From: Lewinellaceae bacterium
Lineage (GTDB): Bacteria; Bacteroidota; Bacteroidia; Chitinophagales; Saprospiraceae
DNA length: 64,000 nt
Direction of reading: 5' to 3'
NCBI GenBank assembly: GCA_016712415.1
Contig: JADJRC010000002.1
Coordinates: forward strand, 1 to 64,000
Shown here: positions 47,131 through 57,500 of the stretch, piece by piece
Position numbering within the stretch: position 1 is the stretch's first letter
How the letters are laid out: every line of letters starts with the position of its first letter
The notes under the pieces: generated by a model
Databases searched by the model: none
What the model was told of the DNA's origin: nothing
Seen by the model: the letters and a program-made list of their open reading frames with translations, nothing else
Program-made: the position numbers and the translations under genes

Positions 47131-49231
47131 CTACCTCAATAAAGTCACATCCCCTTGCATCGTCTTTTTTTCTCCTTCCGGTGTTTTAAACGTTGCATAC
47201 CAGACATAAACATCCGAAGGCGCCGGCAAACCATTGTTTTCTCCGTTCCAACCCTCGTTCTGAGCCGTTCCGGCATATACATTTTCCCCCCAGCGATTGT
47301 ATACAAACAGTTGAAACTCCGTAAAATTCGAACAGGGTTTGACCGGCTGAAAACGGTCGTTGTTCGAATCATTATCGGGTGTGAATGCATTCGGGAATTG
47401 TATATCGCAAATACAACCCAAACGCGGCACTTCCACACTGACGGTAGTGCTACCGCATGGATTGGTCATCGTAACGGTATAAGTGCCCGTGGCAGAAACG
47501 GTAATCACCGGCGTATTCTCTCCCGTTGACCAAAGATAAGTAAACACCGGTGCGCCATCGGCAAACAACAGGGCTTGGCGCTCTTCACAAAGCGAATCCG
47601 CATTCGCAGTTATTTGCCCCATCGGTGGCGGGAGTATGTTGATCGAAGTCGTGTCAGGCAGGTAAAAACAAAGCGCATCGGAACTTACCTCCACGGTGAA
47701 CTGCCCTTCTTTGTCAGCAATGATCGTTGGGGTCGACTCCATCGTACTCCACAGATATTTTTGCGCTTCCTGCACCGTGGCATCGAGTAGTTCCATAACC
47801 GGCGCGCAGCTCTGTCCGCCGCCGCCGGTAAGTTCGAGGCCTTCCATGGTGGGCGTAATATCGTTGAATGCCATTTCGTCTTTAAGTTCGAGGGTATCAA
47901 TGCCGCTCAGATCAATGACCTGAATGGCCCAGTTCATGCGGTTCAAAGGCAAAGTGTCAAGCCGAAGCGTCAGGTCTTGTTCGCAACTCGTAATGCCCTC
48001 GTCATTGGTTTTGACCAGCACCGAATTGGAATTCACCATTTGGGTGTCAATCGAAATAAAATACGCGTAACCGCCGTCAATAGTGCCCGTAAGCGCATGG
48101 TTAGGCGTGGCAAAATTGGCGTCAGACTCCGGGAAATAATCCTTAGCCCAAACGACTTGCAAACTGTCTGCGCGCACAGCCGCCAAAAATTATACTCCCG
48201 CGCTGCCGTTGGCAGGGTATCCTGAACAGCGCTGCCGGCCATGACCACAAACCCTTGCCACTGGTGTCTTGCAAGAGCAAATCGAAGGTCGATAGCTGTG
48301 TCTTGCTTCCGGCCAGGTTCCAACGGGTCGCAAACGGAATCGTGTCGGAAGCATTTACAAGCACAAACACCCCGTCGGTATCGGCGCTATCCGGGTGGAT
48401 AAAATCGCCGGTCCAGAGGTATTGCCCGGGCTTTGGCTCCGCCAGGTTCCAGGCCTTCAGTTCGTACACATTGGCGATGCTGTTGGCATCATAGCTGCGT
48501 GTCCAACTGATTTGGCCGGCACTATCCGTTTTTATAAGCAGGGCATCCCAATGCGCGCCAAAACTCAGTTCGGAACGTACAGAACCGCTAATCAGGAAAC
48601 CGCCGTCGGAAGTTTGAATCAAGTCGCCCAAGAGGGCATCGTTGTCGCCAAGACAGGAAAAACAGTAGCGGCGCGACCAAAGTAATTCGCCGTTTTCGTC
48701 AAGTTTAGAGAGTAAAATATCGTTTTCGCCGGGCAGGTTTGTCACACTACCGGCCCCGGCAGCCACCACAAAAGTGCTGTCGGGCAACACGACTATTTTT
48801 GACCGTCCGGTATTCTCCGGCTGAACCAAACTATCCGTGTCGAGCCGGCGCGCCCATTCTAAACCGCCAAGTGTGTTGAACCGGGCTACGATGTTGTCGC
48901 GAACCGAGTCAACAGCCGGACTGGCCGAAACGAGGTAAGCGTTTTTTTCCGGCCACCAGGCTAAATCGCCGGCTAACACGGGGAAGTCAAAATTGTAATC
49001 GCGGCTCCAGCGCTGCCGGCCAAGGTCGCTCATTTTGGTCAGGTTAATCCCGAACGAATCTGCACCTGTTAGCCCAAAACGCTGATTTAACATTAAAAAT
49101 GCGTTGTTTTCGACTTGCTGGACGCCCACGGCGCCGTCGTTGCGCTCAGTTCGAAATTCCTGCACAAAACGTTGCTGGGCCAGCAATGGTGCGCTAATGA
49201 ACAGGAGCAATAGTAGAATTATGTGTTTCAT
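47131..49231 (-). CDS. T9SS type-B (gliding-motility C-terminal domain) surface protein, frameshifted
   Basis: About 700 residues. The signal peptide (MKHIILLLLLFISAPLLAQ) is followed by a WD/YVTN-like propeller with repeated DGGFLISG and LSKLDENGELLW units to about 48250. After one shift comes a linker, then PKD/Ig-like domains (SLCEERQALLFADGAPVFTY). The C-terminus DIQFPNAFTPDNDSNNDRFQ, then FQLFVYNRWGENVYAG and ending QGDVTLLR, is the CHU_C type-B T9SS sorting domain. Likely exported to the cell surface; role unknown. Confidence 0.88.
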
Positions 49232-49388
49232 GGTTGTGATCTTTTTAAAGTCAAAATGTAAAATCTAAAATTCAAAAGAGAGATTCCAGCAGGTGCAATC
49301 TGGATACGTTTGCGCCGCAATAGAGCCTTCGAAATGATAACTACCTTTTACATTTTGAGTTTTAGATTTTACATTTTGACTTTATTTT

Positions 49389-49865
49389 TTACTTCGGCTT
49401 TGTTTCCGGCCGGGTGCTGCCACGGTGGCAAGTATAGCAGCTCACACTGGGCTGCGTACCTTCCAGGGCTTCTATTTTTTTTAGGTTTTCATTGAGTTGG
49501 ATGGTGAGGTCCATCATTTGGCGGGCGATCTCTTTTTCGGGTTTGATCTCCGAGGCCCAGGCATAGGTTGCATGGCAATGATCGCAGCTGACGCCCAGCA
49601 CACTACCCCAAATATCCATGATGTTGAGCAGTCGCCCAGCGGTAACGCCGTTGAGCCGCTGAATATTTTGAAACACCGAATCGGCCGGGGTGTTTTCCTG
49701 ACCCGCAATTTTGACGCGTAATTGCCGAATAAATTTGGCCCGGTCGGCTGCAATGGGGTCTTCTGCGGGAGCTGTTTTTACGGTAGCAGATTTTTGTGCG
49801 CTGGTGCAATCAGCCAGCCAAAGCGCGAGCAGGGCAATGCCCAAAAAGGTGAAAATTGTTTTCAT
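49389..49865 (-). CDS. c-type cytochrome lipoprotein (reaction-centre cytochrome c-like)
   Basis: The start at 49865 gives MKTIFTFLGIALLALWLADC, a lipoprotein signal. The mature part has PADSVFQNIQRLNGVTAGRL, then IMDIWGSVLGVSCDHCHATY (haem motif CDHCH) and VSCYTCHRG (CYTCH). Two CxxCH sites in about 130 residues, with the family segment between them, match the CytC_RC-like cytochromes (PF02276). These are frequent in non-photosynthetic Bacteroidota as periplasmic electron carriers. The redox partner is unknown. Confidence 0.85.
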   Translation of the reverse strand: MKTIFTFLGIALLALWLADCTSAQKSATVKTAPAEDPIAADRAKFIRQLRVKIAGQENTPADSVFQNIQRLNGVTAGRLLNIMDIWGSVLGVSCDHCHATYAWASEIKPEKEIARQMMDLTIQLNENLKKIEALEGTQPSVSCYTCHRGSTRPETKPK

Positions 49866-49929
49866 AGCAAAGTTAATTAGGTGAAGCAGATGGTCAAAAA
49901 TACGAACAGCTGTGAACCTTATCACGCTG

Positions 49930-50758
49930 CTATTCCAGCGAATGTCCGCAATATTTGCAAAAAGCTGCGTCGTCGTCGTGGCCTTCCTTGCTGCAACTTG
50001 GGCATGCGGTCGTGTTGACCGGTTGTTTTTTTACTAATTCCATGGTCACAATACCGGTAGGTACTGCCAGAACAGCATAACCCATAATCATCACGATCGC
50101 CGACAAGAATTGCCCCAGGTTCGTTTGCGGGGTGATGTCGCCAAAACCTACTGTGGTAAGCGTAACAATCGCCCAATAAATGCTCACCGGTATATTGCTA
50201 AATCCGGGATTCGACTGGCCCTCAATCAGATACATTACCGCCCCGATAATAGTGACCATCAGCAAAACAAAAATAAAAAATGGAGATTTTGCCCCTGCTG
50301 GCATATAAAGCCTGCCCCAACAGACGCGCTTCACGCATGAAATACACCAACTTCAGTATTCGGAAAATACGCAACAAACGAATCGCGCGAACGACCACCA
50401 GCATGTGTACACCCGAAAAAACCAGACTCAGGTAAGAGGGCAAAATAGCTACCAGGTCGATAATGCCGTAAAAGCTGCGAATGTAATGCCAGGGCCGTTT
50501 TACGGAATAAATACGCAGGATATACTCCATGGTGAACAGAATGGTCAGTATCCATTCCAACAGCCGGAACCAGTATCCATAAGCAATACTCAGACGGTTT
50601 ACACTCTCCAGCATCACCAGTACCACACTGAACAAAATAGCCGCCAATACAATCAGGTCAAAGGCTTTGCCCGCAGGTGTATCGGCTTCGAAAATAATGG
50701 TGTGGATTTGCTTGCGTAAACTTTTCCGTGTTTCCGGAATTTCTGGTTCGTATGCCAT
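49930..50758 (-). CDS. Kv-type ion channel with C-terminal zinc ribbon, frameshifted
   Basis: About 275 residues in two frames (shift near 50285). S1-S4 run from AFDLIVLAAILFSVVLVMLE to an Arg-rich S4 (VVVRAIRLLRIFRILKLV). The pore loop has VTLTTVGFGDITP, the K+ selectivity signature, followed by S6. The C-terminal 40 residues hold CPSC and CKYCG pairs, a rubredoxin-like zinc ribbon uncommon on such channels. It is likely a voltage-sensing K+ channel of the inner membrane. The neighbouring cytochrome has no clear link to it. Confidence 0.9.
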
Positions 50759-50820
50759 GGCGGTAAAAATGGCAACTTTTAGCGGATTGGCAAACTCTGA
50801 GGATTGTACGGCAGGGCCTT

Positions 50821-51366
50821 TTAGTCTAAATAAGCTCCTATACTCAGTCCGACTCCTGGAGAAAAGGCACTTCCGTTGCGCTGAACAGGGCCTTGGCTGC
50901 CCCCATTCTGATATTCATATACATAGGAGTTCAAAGTACGAGCTTCCAGGTCGATAAACATGGGCAATTTACCAAACTTGATCCTGAGTTTAGCATGTAA
51001 GGTGAATAATATGGCCGGTTGTAAGTAATTGCCGCCAGTATGTAAAATCCCTCCGGCGCCTATGTGGAATGAAACAATTTTCCGACTTGTCCCGATACAC
51101 AACTCAGCTGGTATAGCCCAATAACTTGCGCCATCATATCGCATCATTTGAAAGCCAGAACTTATGTATGGCATTGCTTTTCGATCCGAATTGCCAAAAA
51201 TATAGTCATATTTCAAACCCTGAATACTCATACCGGCCAAATAAGGTGAGCCTGAAAAAAGCAATGCTTCATAATTTACAGCAATAGCATGTTTGGGATG
51301 TTCGTATTCCTGGCAATAGGATAGCGCAGGGAAAATTAGAACCAGAAGCAGGATTTGGGTTTTCAT
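50821..51366 (-). CDS. Uncharacterised outer-membrane beta-strand protein
   Basis: 181 residues, intact. The signal peptide MKTQILLLVLIFPALSYCQ is followed by alternating strands (HAIAVNYEALLFSGSPYLAG, AILFTLHAKLRIKFGKLPMF) ending SPGVGLSIGAYLD. It is probably a small barrel. The terminal residue is Asp rather than an aromatic, which is unusual. I do not recognise the family. Confidence 0.6.
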   Translation of the reverse strand: MKTQILLLVLIFPALSYCQEYEHPKHAIAVNYEALLFSGSPYLAGMSIQGLKYDYIFGNSDRKAMPYISSGFQMMRYDGASYWAIPAELCIGTSRKIVSFHIGAGGILHTGGNYLQPAILFTLHAKLRIKFGKLPMFIDLEARTLNSYVYEYQNGGSQGPVQRNGSAFSPGVGLSIGAYLD

Positions 51367-51409
51367 GTTTTGTTTATAGAAAGAACGGCATGTATCGAAA
51401 TATTGCTGC

Positions 51410-52831
51410 TTAACACTCCACCAATCCCAACGTCACTTGCACCGCCAATCCGCCATCGGCGGTTTCCTTGTACTTGTGATTCATATCCTCGGCCGTTTCT
51501 TTCATGGTTTTGATCACGGCATCAAGGCTGACTTTGGCCTTTGTTGGATCACTTTCGAGTGCGATTTGTGCGGCGGTTATAGCCTTGATAGCGCCCATCG
51601 TATTGCGTTCGATGCAGGGTATCTGTACCAATCCGCCGATCGGGTCGCAAGTCATACCGAGGTGGTGCTCCATCGCAATTTCAGAAGCCATCATCACCTG
51701 GGCAGCGGTACCGCCCAGGCAGGCTGTGAGCGCGCCTACGGCCATGGCCGAGGAAACGCCGATTTCGGCCTGGCAACCGCCCATAGCGGCAGAGATCGTA
51801 GCGCCTTTTTTGAACAAACTTCCGATTTCGCCGGCGGTCAGCATAAACTTGATGATACCATCATCGCCGGTAAATTCAGGACAAAAACAGGCGTAGTACA
51901 TCATCACAGCCGGAATGACGCCGGCAGCGCCGTTGGTTGAGGCCGTCACAACGCGGCCAAAAGCAGCATTTTCTTCATTCACTGCCAGCGCAAAACAACT
52001 CACCCATTTTAAAATCAGTTGAAACGACCAATTGCCCTGCCGGATCAATTCCTGCCAGGTTTCGAGGTTTTCATAAGGCTGGCCGCTGAGCAGTTTGATG
52101 TTCAAGGCTTTGGCGCGACGGCTGACATCGAGGCCGCCGGGCAGCACACCATCGGTATGGCAACCTTTGTACACGCATTGCTGCATCACGGCCCAAATGT
52201 CTATCAAACCGCGGCGGATATCTTCAGGAAAACGCCAGGTGCGCTCGTTTTGAAAAACGATCTCGTCGATACTTTTACCTTCTTCCCGGCACCAGCGGGC
52301 GAGGTCAGCGCCGTTGTCGACCGGAAAGGGCAGGGTGACGGAGGCCGACAGGTTGTGCTCGCCTTCTTTTTCCACAAAACCACCGCCTACGGAGTAGTAC
52401 GTTTGGCTAAACCCTGCGCCATTACGGAAAAATGCACGGAAGGTGAGCCCATTGGCATGGTAAGGCAATATTTCGTGGTACAGGAAGATTACGTCCTGCT
52501 CCGGGTCAAAAGGAATAATTTTTTGTCCGGCAAGGTTCAGGGTTTTTGTCTGGCGAATATGCTCAAGGGTCGGCTGCACCTGCTCGACCGGAATCGTCAC
52601 CGGGTCGTCGCCATTGAGGCCGAGGATAACGGCTAAGTCCGTGCCGTGACCCGCGCCGGTTTTGGCCAATGAGCCGTACAAGTCGACCTGAACCGACGCC
52701 ACATGGTCAAAAGCCCCATCGCGGCCTACCTCGCGCAAAAAACGTTGTGCTGCTCGCCAAGGCCCCATCGTGTGGGAACTGGAAGGGCCAATGCCGATTT
52801 TAAAAATGTCAAAAACGCTGATTCGTTCCAT
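51410..52831 (-). CDS. sdaA: L-serine ammonia-lyase, single-chain
   Basis: The iron-sulfur L-serine dehydratase converts serine to pyruvate and ammonia in the cytoplasm. The start at 52831 gives MERISVFDIFKIGIGPSSSH, the family N-terminus. The alpha domain has TASTNGAAGVIPAVMMYYAC (first cluster Cys) and MGGCQAEIGVSSAMAVGAL, with later CDPIGGLVQIPCIERN. The three cysteines and the final VEC match the 4Fe-4S type. 473 residues, as usual. An intact, monocistronic gene with a CACCTTTG -7-like box just upstream. Confidence 0.97.
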   Translation of the reverse strand: MERISVFDIFKIGIGPSSSHTMGPWRAAQRFLREVGRDGAFDHVASVQVDLYGSLAKTGAGHGTDLAVILGLNGDDPVTIPVEQVQPTLEHIRQTKTLNLAGQKIIPFDPEQDVIFLYHEILPYHANGLTFRAFFRNGAGFSQTYYSVGGGFVEKEGEHNLSASVTLPFPVDNGADLARWCREEGKSIDEIVFQNERTWRFPEDIRRGLIDIWAVMQQCVYKGCHTDGVLPGGLDVSRRAKALNIKLLSGQPYENLETWQELIRQGNWSFQLILKWVSCFALAVNEENAAFGRVVTASTNGAAGVIPAVMMYYACFCPEFTGDDGIIKFMLTAGEIGSLFKKGATISAAMGGCQAEIGVSSAMAVGALTACLGGTAAQVMMASEIAMEHHLGMTCDPIGGLVQIPCIERNTMGAIKAITAAQIALESDPTKAKVSLDAVIKTMKETAEDMNHKYKETADGGLAVQVTLGLVEC

Positions 52832-52861
52832 ACGGGGGCAAAGGTGGGGAAAATATTGAAA

Positions 52862-52898
52862 GTAGAGCCGGCCCGACTCCAAGTCGGGCCGGCTCTAC
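52862..52898. repeat. Perfect 17-bp hairpin with ACTCCAAGT core
   Basis: GTAGAGCCGGCCCGACT, loop CCA, then the exact complement, ending at 52898. It lies in the leader region of sdaA, 31 bp upstream of the start. A second hairpin at 60071-60101 has a different stem but the same ACTCCAAGT centre. Confidence 0.8.
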
Positions 52899-52915
52899 GC
52901 CACCTGTACCCCTAA

Positions 52916-52943
52916 CAAATATGATTCATGCGAATCATATTTG
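52916..52943 (-). terminator. Terminator after the ytfJ-like gene
   Basis: Perfect 12-bp arms CAAATATGATTC and complement, loop ATGC, about 20 bp after the stop of the minus-strand gene. The interval 52944-52967 is the end of a family A repeat (GGAAAATCCCCAACATGCTC), whose CTA is that gene's stop codon. Confidence 0.65.
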
Positions 52944-52961
52944 GAAAATCCCCAACATGCT

Positions 52962-53333
52962 CTAAACCATTGCTTTCCCCTCTGCCGCCTGCTTTTCAAG
53001 GTACTTCTCGATCAGGTCGGGCACTTTTTCGAAGGCCATCGCTAATCCTTTGCTGTGGTGGGCCTGAACAAAGGAAATCTCCGCGCCTTTGGTGACCAGA
53101 AATCCAATAGGTTCAACACCCATGCCGGCTCCCGCCCCGGCGCCTTCACCGCGACCTTGTTTGGCGTCGCCGCCTTCTCCGCCGCCATAGCCGAAGCCCA
53201 TACCGATACGGATCACCGGAACGCAGGTAAACTCGCCGAGTTTGAATTCCTTCCCGATTACGGTTTCTGTTTTCGCTTCACTCCGGAGAAACTCGGTTAC
53301 CCGGGTGAGTACGTCATCAAAATTTGCTTTCAT
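52962..53333 (-). CDS. GerW/YtfJ-family protein
   Basis: 123 residues, intact. The opening MKANFDDVLTRVTEFLRSEA, then VIGKEFKLGEFTCVPVIRIG, a Gly-rich GFGYGGGEGGDAKQGRGEGA loop and VEPIGFLVTKGAEISFVQAH are the complete family pattern. In Bacillus YtfJ (GerW) is a sporulation protein needed for L-alanine germination; in non-spore-formers its role is unknown. It follows the DUF2953-like gene by six bases, the same order as ytfI-ytfJ. The stop lies in a repeat, so the C-terminus may have changed. Confidence 0.88.
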   Translation of the reverse strand: MKANFDDVLTRVTEFLRSEAKTETVIGKEFKLGEFTCVPVIRIGMGFGYGGGEGGDAKQGRGEGAGAGAGMGVEPIGFLVTKGAEISFVQAHHSKGLAMAFEKVPDLIEKYLEKQAAEGKAMV

Positions 53334-53339
53334 GATATT

Positions 53340-53876
53340 TCAATTTTTGGTGATGAATGTTTTAAACACTGCCCATGTGATACGCCCCAGGCGATTCTCT
53401 ACAATCAGCGCTAACTCGCGACGGCCTGAAAAATTGATTTCAACCAGTCCTTTACCTAAGGTACTCAGGTGCCAGGCCAGCGGATACCAACGGGCGTTCC
53501 AGATGAAATCGTCACTGTCCCAAACCAAGTGGAATCGTTTTACTTCGAAAGTCCGGAGGAGGTTTCGGAAGAGCCGCCACATCGTTTGTATCCGAATTTT
53601 TTTCCGGGAGACGGGCTTTTTTGACCTTGGCTTTTTTGCCGGTATTTCCGGTTTTTGCGCGCCGGAGGCGCTGCCTAAGCGGATTTTCCTTTGAATAAAA
53701 AACAAGGTCAACTGCAACTGATCTACCCCCTCTGCCGGTACCCATTGGAGCCGGCAGATGCCGCGCCATTGCACGATGAATATTCCGGATTCGCTATCGA
53801 TTTCTAACCGGATAGGCGCCCAGAAAAACCACGCCAGGGCAATTAGAAAAACGCCGAAAAGGACCCACCAGATCAT
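53340..53876 (-). CDS. DUF2953-like (YtfI-type) membrane-anchored protein
   Basis: 178 residues. One N-terminal helix (MIWWVLFGVFLIALAWFFWA) is followed by IRLEIDSESGIFIVQWRGIC, a Lys/Pro-rich linker, then TFEVKRFHLVWDSDDFIWNA and NFSGRRELALIVENRLGRIT. The topology, a short cytoplasmic domain after one helix with a basic linker, fits DUF2953. Position directly before the ytfJ-like gene supports it. The sequence match alone is weak. Confidence 0.65.
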   Translation of the reverse strand: MIWWVLFGVFLIALAWFFWAPIRLEIDSESGIFIVQWRGICRLQWVPAEGVDQLQLTLFFIQRKIRLGSASGAQKPEIPAKKPRSKKPVSRKKIRIQTMWRLFRNLLRTFEVKRFHLVWDSDDFIWNARWYPLAWHLSTLGKGLVEINFSGRRELALIVENRLGRITWAVFKTFITKN

Positions 53877-54556
53877 GTGCTTTCAATTTCAACGCAAAGT
53901 TCTTTTCGGAATTGAAATTCATCAATGATGGCAGTCAGGTACCGGACTGAGCGTTGGCGAAAATGGACTGCCGGAAATCAATATGTGCGATGTTTGATCC
54001 AAATTTTCACAAAATTGGTTTTTGAAACAAACGATTGAAGCAGGCCTTGCTACCTGGCACATTTCGTTTGCAGGATTTGGCAAATCAGGCGGATCGATCA
54101 CGCTTAGAACTTTTCGGGTAATGAAATATTTTGAAATAGAATAACTACAACGTACTGCCGCGTCCGGCCAATAACACCTGAATTTATGGCGTGTTTTGCT
54201 GCCATTCTGCGTTGACAAAAACCTCATTTATTCCCGATAAAATCGGCTTTTGCCGCCTTGATTGCTGACAAACCATCCTCAAATATTCCGATGTTATTGG
54301 CCGGACGCGGCAGTACGCTGTGTAGCTGTCAACCATTGTCATGGCTCGAAGCACTATTCAACCGATTGGTTTAGATGAAATTTTATTGCCCGATGGAGAA
54401 ACCACTCCATTTTGCCAAACCCAGCCAAAAGGCCACTCCGTTTCCATGCCCCTCATCTTTCTCCTCCAAATTTTGTTACTCCCGGACAAATAATGCCGAA
54501 CCGGGCAACCCGGCGCCCCTGCCTCGCGCCATTTCTGCAACTTTGCATAAACTGTT
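53877..54556. other. Gene-free divergent region before porU
   Basis: It contains the MITE-like element at 54151-54317. The 200 bp before porU hold an ACTTTGCATAAAC stretch (54537-54549) that may be the -7 region of porU (CAACTTTG, one mismatch to TAnnTTTG). Nothing else is seen. Confidence 0.45.
54151..54317. mobile_element. 167-bp MITE-like element with 26-bp perfect inverted ends
   Basis: CGTACTGCCGCGTCCGGCCA plus ATAACA at 54151-54176 is repeated exactly inverted at 54292-54317. Symmetry continues less perfectly outward (CTACAA against CTACACAG). No open frame and no clear target duplication. Only one copy is in the window. Confidence 0.7.
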
Positions 54557-54559
54557 TTG

Positions 54560-57500
54560 ATGATGAAAATCCGGCTTTTACTCTTTGTCCTCCTTGGCGC
54601 AACCGCGCTTTTTTCACAATCGACCTTCACGATCCAACACGCACTCAACTGGCAGGTGGAGCCTTACCGGCATACGCTTTCCAATGGCGAAATCGTGGAA
54701 CAATGGCGATTTTCCGATTGCAGTTTCAGCGATGAAGCGCCGACGATCCCGGTATTCATCGAACGTTTTGCGCTGCCCGGCCGCTCGCGCCTCAGCGTTG
54801 AGCTGGTATCGGTAAAGTACGAACCGATTGCACTGAAAGCCAGTCCCGACGCCGCCGTTTTAGGTCCGGAACTCAATATTCGCGCAACCGTTGAGCAGGA
54901 GCGCAACCGCTTTTTTGGTCGCGTCAAATTTTTTCCCATTCGAAAAAACGGCAGTGGGTACGAGCGTGTCACGGAATTTACCATCCTGGTTCGCAGCACA
55001 GTTGAGCCGGAGCCGGTCAAACCGCGCGGCGGCCCCTTCACTTTTACCTCAGCGCTCAGCAGCGGCAGCGTGTACAAATTCGGCGTTGCACAGAGCGGCG
55101 TGTACAAACTGGATTTTAATTTTTTAAAAAATGAACTCGGGATCTCCAATTTAGAAAGCATCGACCCGCGTACGATCCGCGTGTACGGCAACGGCGGCGC
55201 GATGCTGTCGGAAACCACCAGTGACCCGCGCCCCGATGATTTGCTGGAAAATGCAATAACCGTTGTCGGTGAAGCAGATGGCAAGTTTGACAACGGCGAT
55301 TATATCCTGTTTTACGCAGTCGGGCCGGCGCCGATGCTTTACAAACCGAGCAGTACCGACCCGGAACTGACCATCCAGCCACACCTTTACGACCGCCATG
55401 CGTACTACTTCGTCAAAATTGGCGATGGACAGGGCATGCGAATGACCGAGCAGGCCAGCGTGCCGGCCAATTTTGTCACCGAGCTTTTGACGATGCGCAG
55501 CGCATAGAAGACGAAAAGGAAAACCTGCTCCATTTTTTCAACTCAGCCCAAGGCTCCGGCAAACGTTGGTTCGGCGATTATTTTTTCCAAACCCGCGAGC
55601 GCAGCTATACCCTTAGCTTTCCCAATCTTGTACCTGGCGCTACCGCCCGCTTGCGTTCGGAGTTTGCCGGGCGTTGCAGGCTGAATACCACGCTCCAGAT
55701 TTTAAGCGGGTCGGGCAATTTTTCACGTACCATCTTTGGCGTTCCGGTCAGCAACAACGAAGCTGATTTTGCTTCCAATGGCCTGATTACCGGCAATTTT
55801 GAACCTGCTGCCGGTAACAGTATCCCGGTTACCGTAAAATATTTGCCTTCCGCTGAAACCAGTGAAGGCTGGCTCGATTACCTCGAAGTGAACGCCCGCC
55901 GCCGCCTGCAAATGAGCGGCCAAACCATGGGCTTCCGCGACCTGCAAACGATCACCCAGGATGCCACGACTTTCCGGGTCAGCGGCCTCAGCAGCGCATT
56001 GACGGTTTGGGATGTCACGGACCCGCAAGCGCCCAAAAAACAACTGACACAAACCGTCGGGAATACCCTCGAATTTGGTGTACCCACCTTAGGCGTACTC
56101 CGCAATTTCTTTGCCTACTACGACAATGCAGCCCTGCCTAAACCGGAAAAAACCGTCGGGAAAATCGCCAACCAAAACATACACGGCCTCGACAACCTGC
56201 ACATGGTGATAGTGTACCACCCCGATTTTGAAGCGGCGGTGCAAACGCTGGCACAACACCGGCGCGACTATAGCGGCCTCGATGTCGCTACCGTGCGTAT
56301 TGACGAGTTGTACAACGAGTTTTCCTCCGGCCAAAAGGACCCAACGGCTATCCGCGACCTGGCCCGCATGTTGCTGGAGCGCAGCCCGCAAAAATTTGAC
56401 TACCTGCTGCTCTTCGGCGACGGCTCATTTGATCCGCGCAACAATACAGCCAGCGATGAAAATCTCGATTTTATCCCTGTCTTCGAAACCTACCAGTCCT
56501 TCAACCCGATCTATGCCTATCCTTCAGACGATTATTTTGGTCTGCTCAGCGATGGCGAAGGCGGCGCGCTTGAAGGCGCGCTCGATATTGCAGTCGGACG
56601 CATAACCCCCCGTACTGCCGACGAAGCCCAGGCCATCATCACTAAAATTATCGACTATGATAAAAACCCCGCAACCCTGGGCGACTGGCACCTGCGCCTG
56701 TTGTATTTTGGCGATGATGAAGACTACAATGTGCACATCCGTCAGGCGGATAAACTTTCCGATGCTGCGGAGGCAACCGAGAAGTGGTTTAATACCGAAA
56801 AAATTTACTTTGACGCCTACCAGCAAGTAGCCACTTCCAGTGAAAAACGCATCCCAGATGCGAAAACAGCCATCAACGCCAATATTTTCAAAGGAGGTTT
56901 GATCGCCCAGTATATCGGCCACGGCGGTCCGCGCGGCTGGGCGCAGGAACGTGTGATCGACAATAATGACATTGCCGGCTGGGAAAATACCGACCGCTAC
57001 CCCTTGATTATTACGGCAACCTGCTCTTTTGGCGGCTACGACGATTATACCACTATGACCGGTGGCGAACAGGCGCTGCTCAAGGTTAAATCGGGCGCAA
57101 TGGGCCTTTTCACAACCGTCCGCGCGGTGTACATTGACGGCAATAACAAACTGACCGACGCCGTGCAGTCGGTCATTTTTGATCGCTTGCCCAATGGCCA
57201 ATACCGTACCCTTGGCGATATTTTGAAAGACTCGAAAAATACCCTTTCCCAAGGATCAGAAGACAATGCCCGGCGTTTTACCCTGCTCGGCGACCCGGCC
57301 ATGTACTTAGCCCTGCCGGAACACCGCGTGCGCACCACCCGGATCAATGGAAAAGATTTTAACCCGGCACAGCCCGATACGCTCAAAGCCCTCATGCCGG
57401 TAGAAATGGAAGGTGAAGTAACCGACACCATGGGCAATTTGTTGTCTGCTTTTAACGGCCGTGTGTTTGTTACTTTGTTTGATAAAAACAAACCCTGCAA

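Noticed and set aside
56524..57252. 242-codon minus-strand frame inside porU
   Set aside because: It lies wholly within the conserved C25 peptidase domain of porU and has no recognisable protein features.
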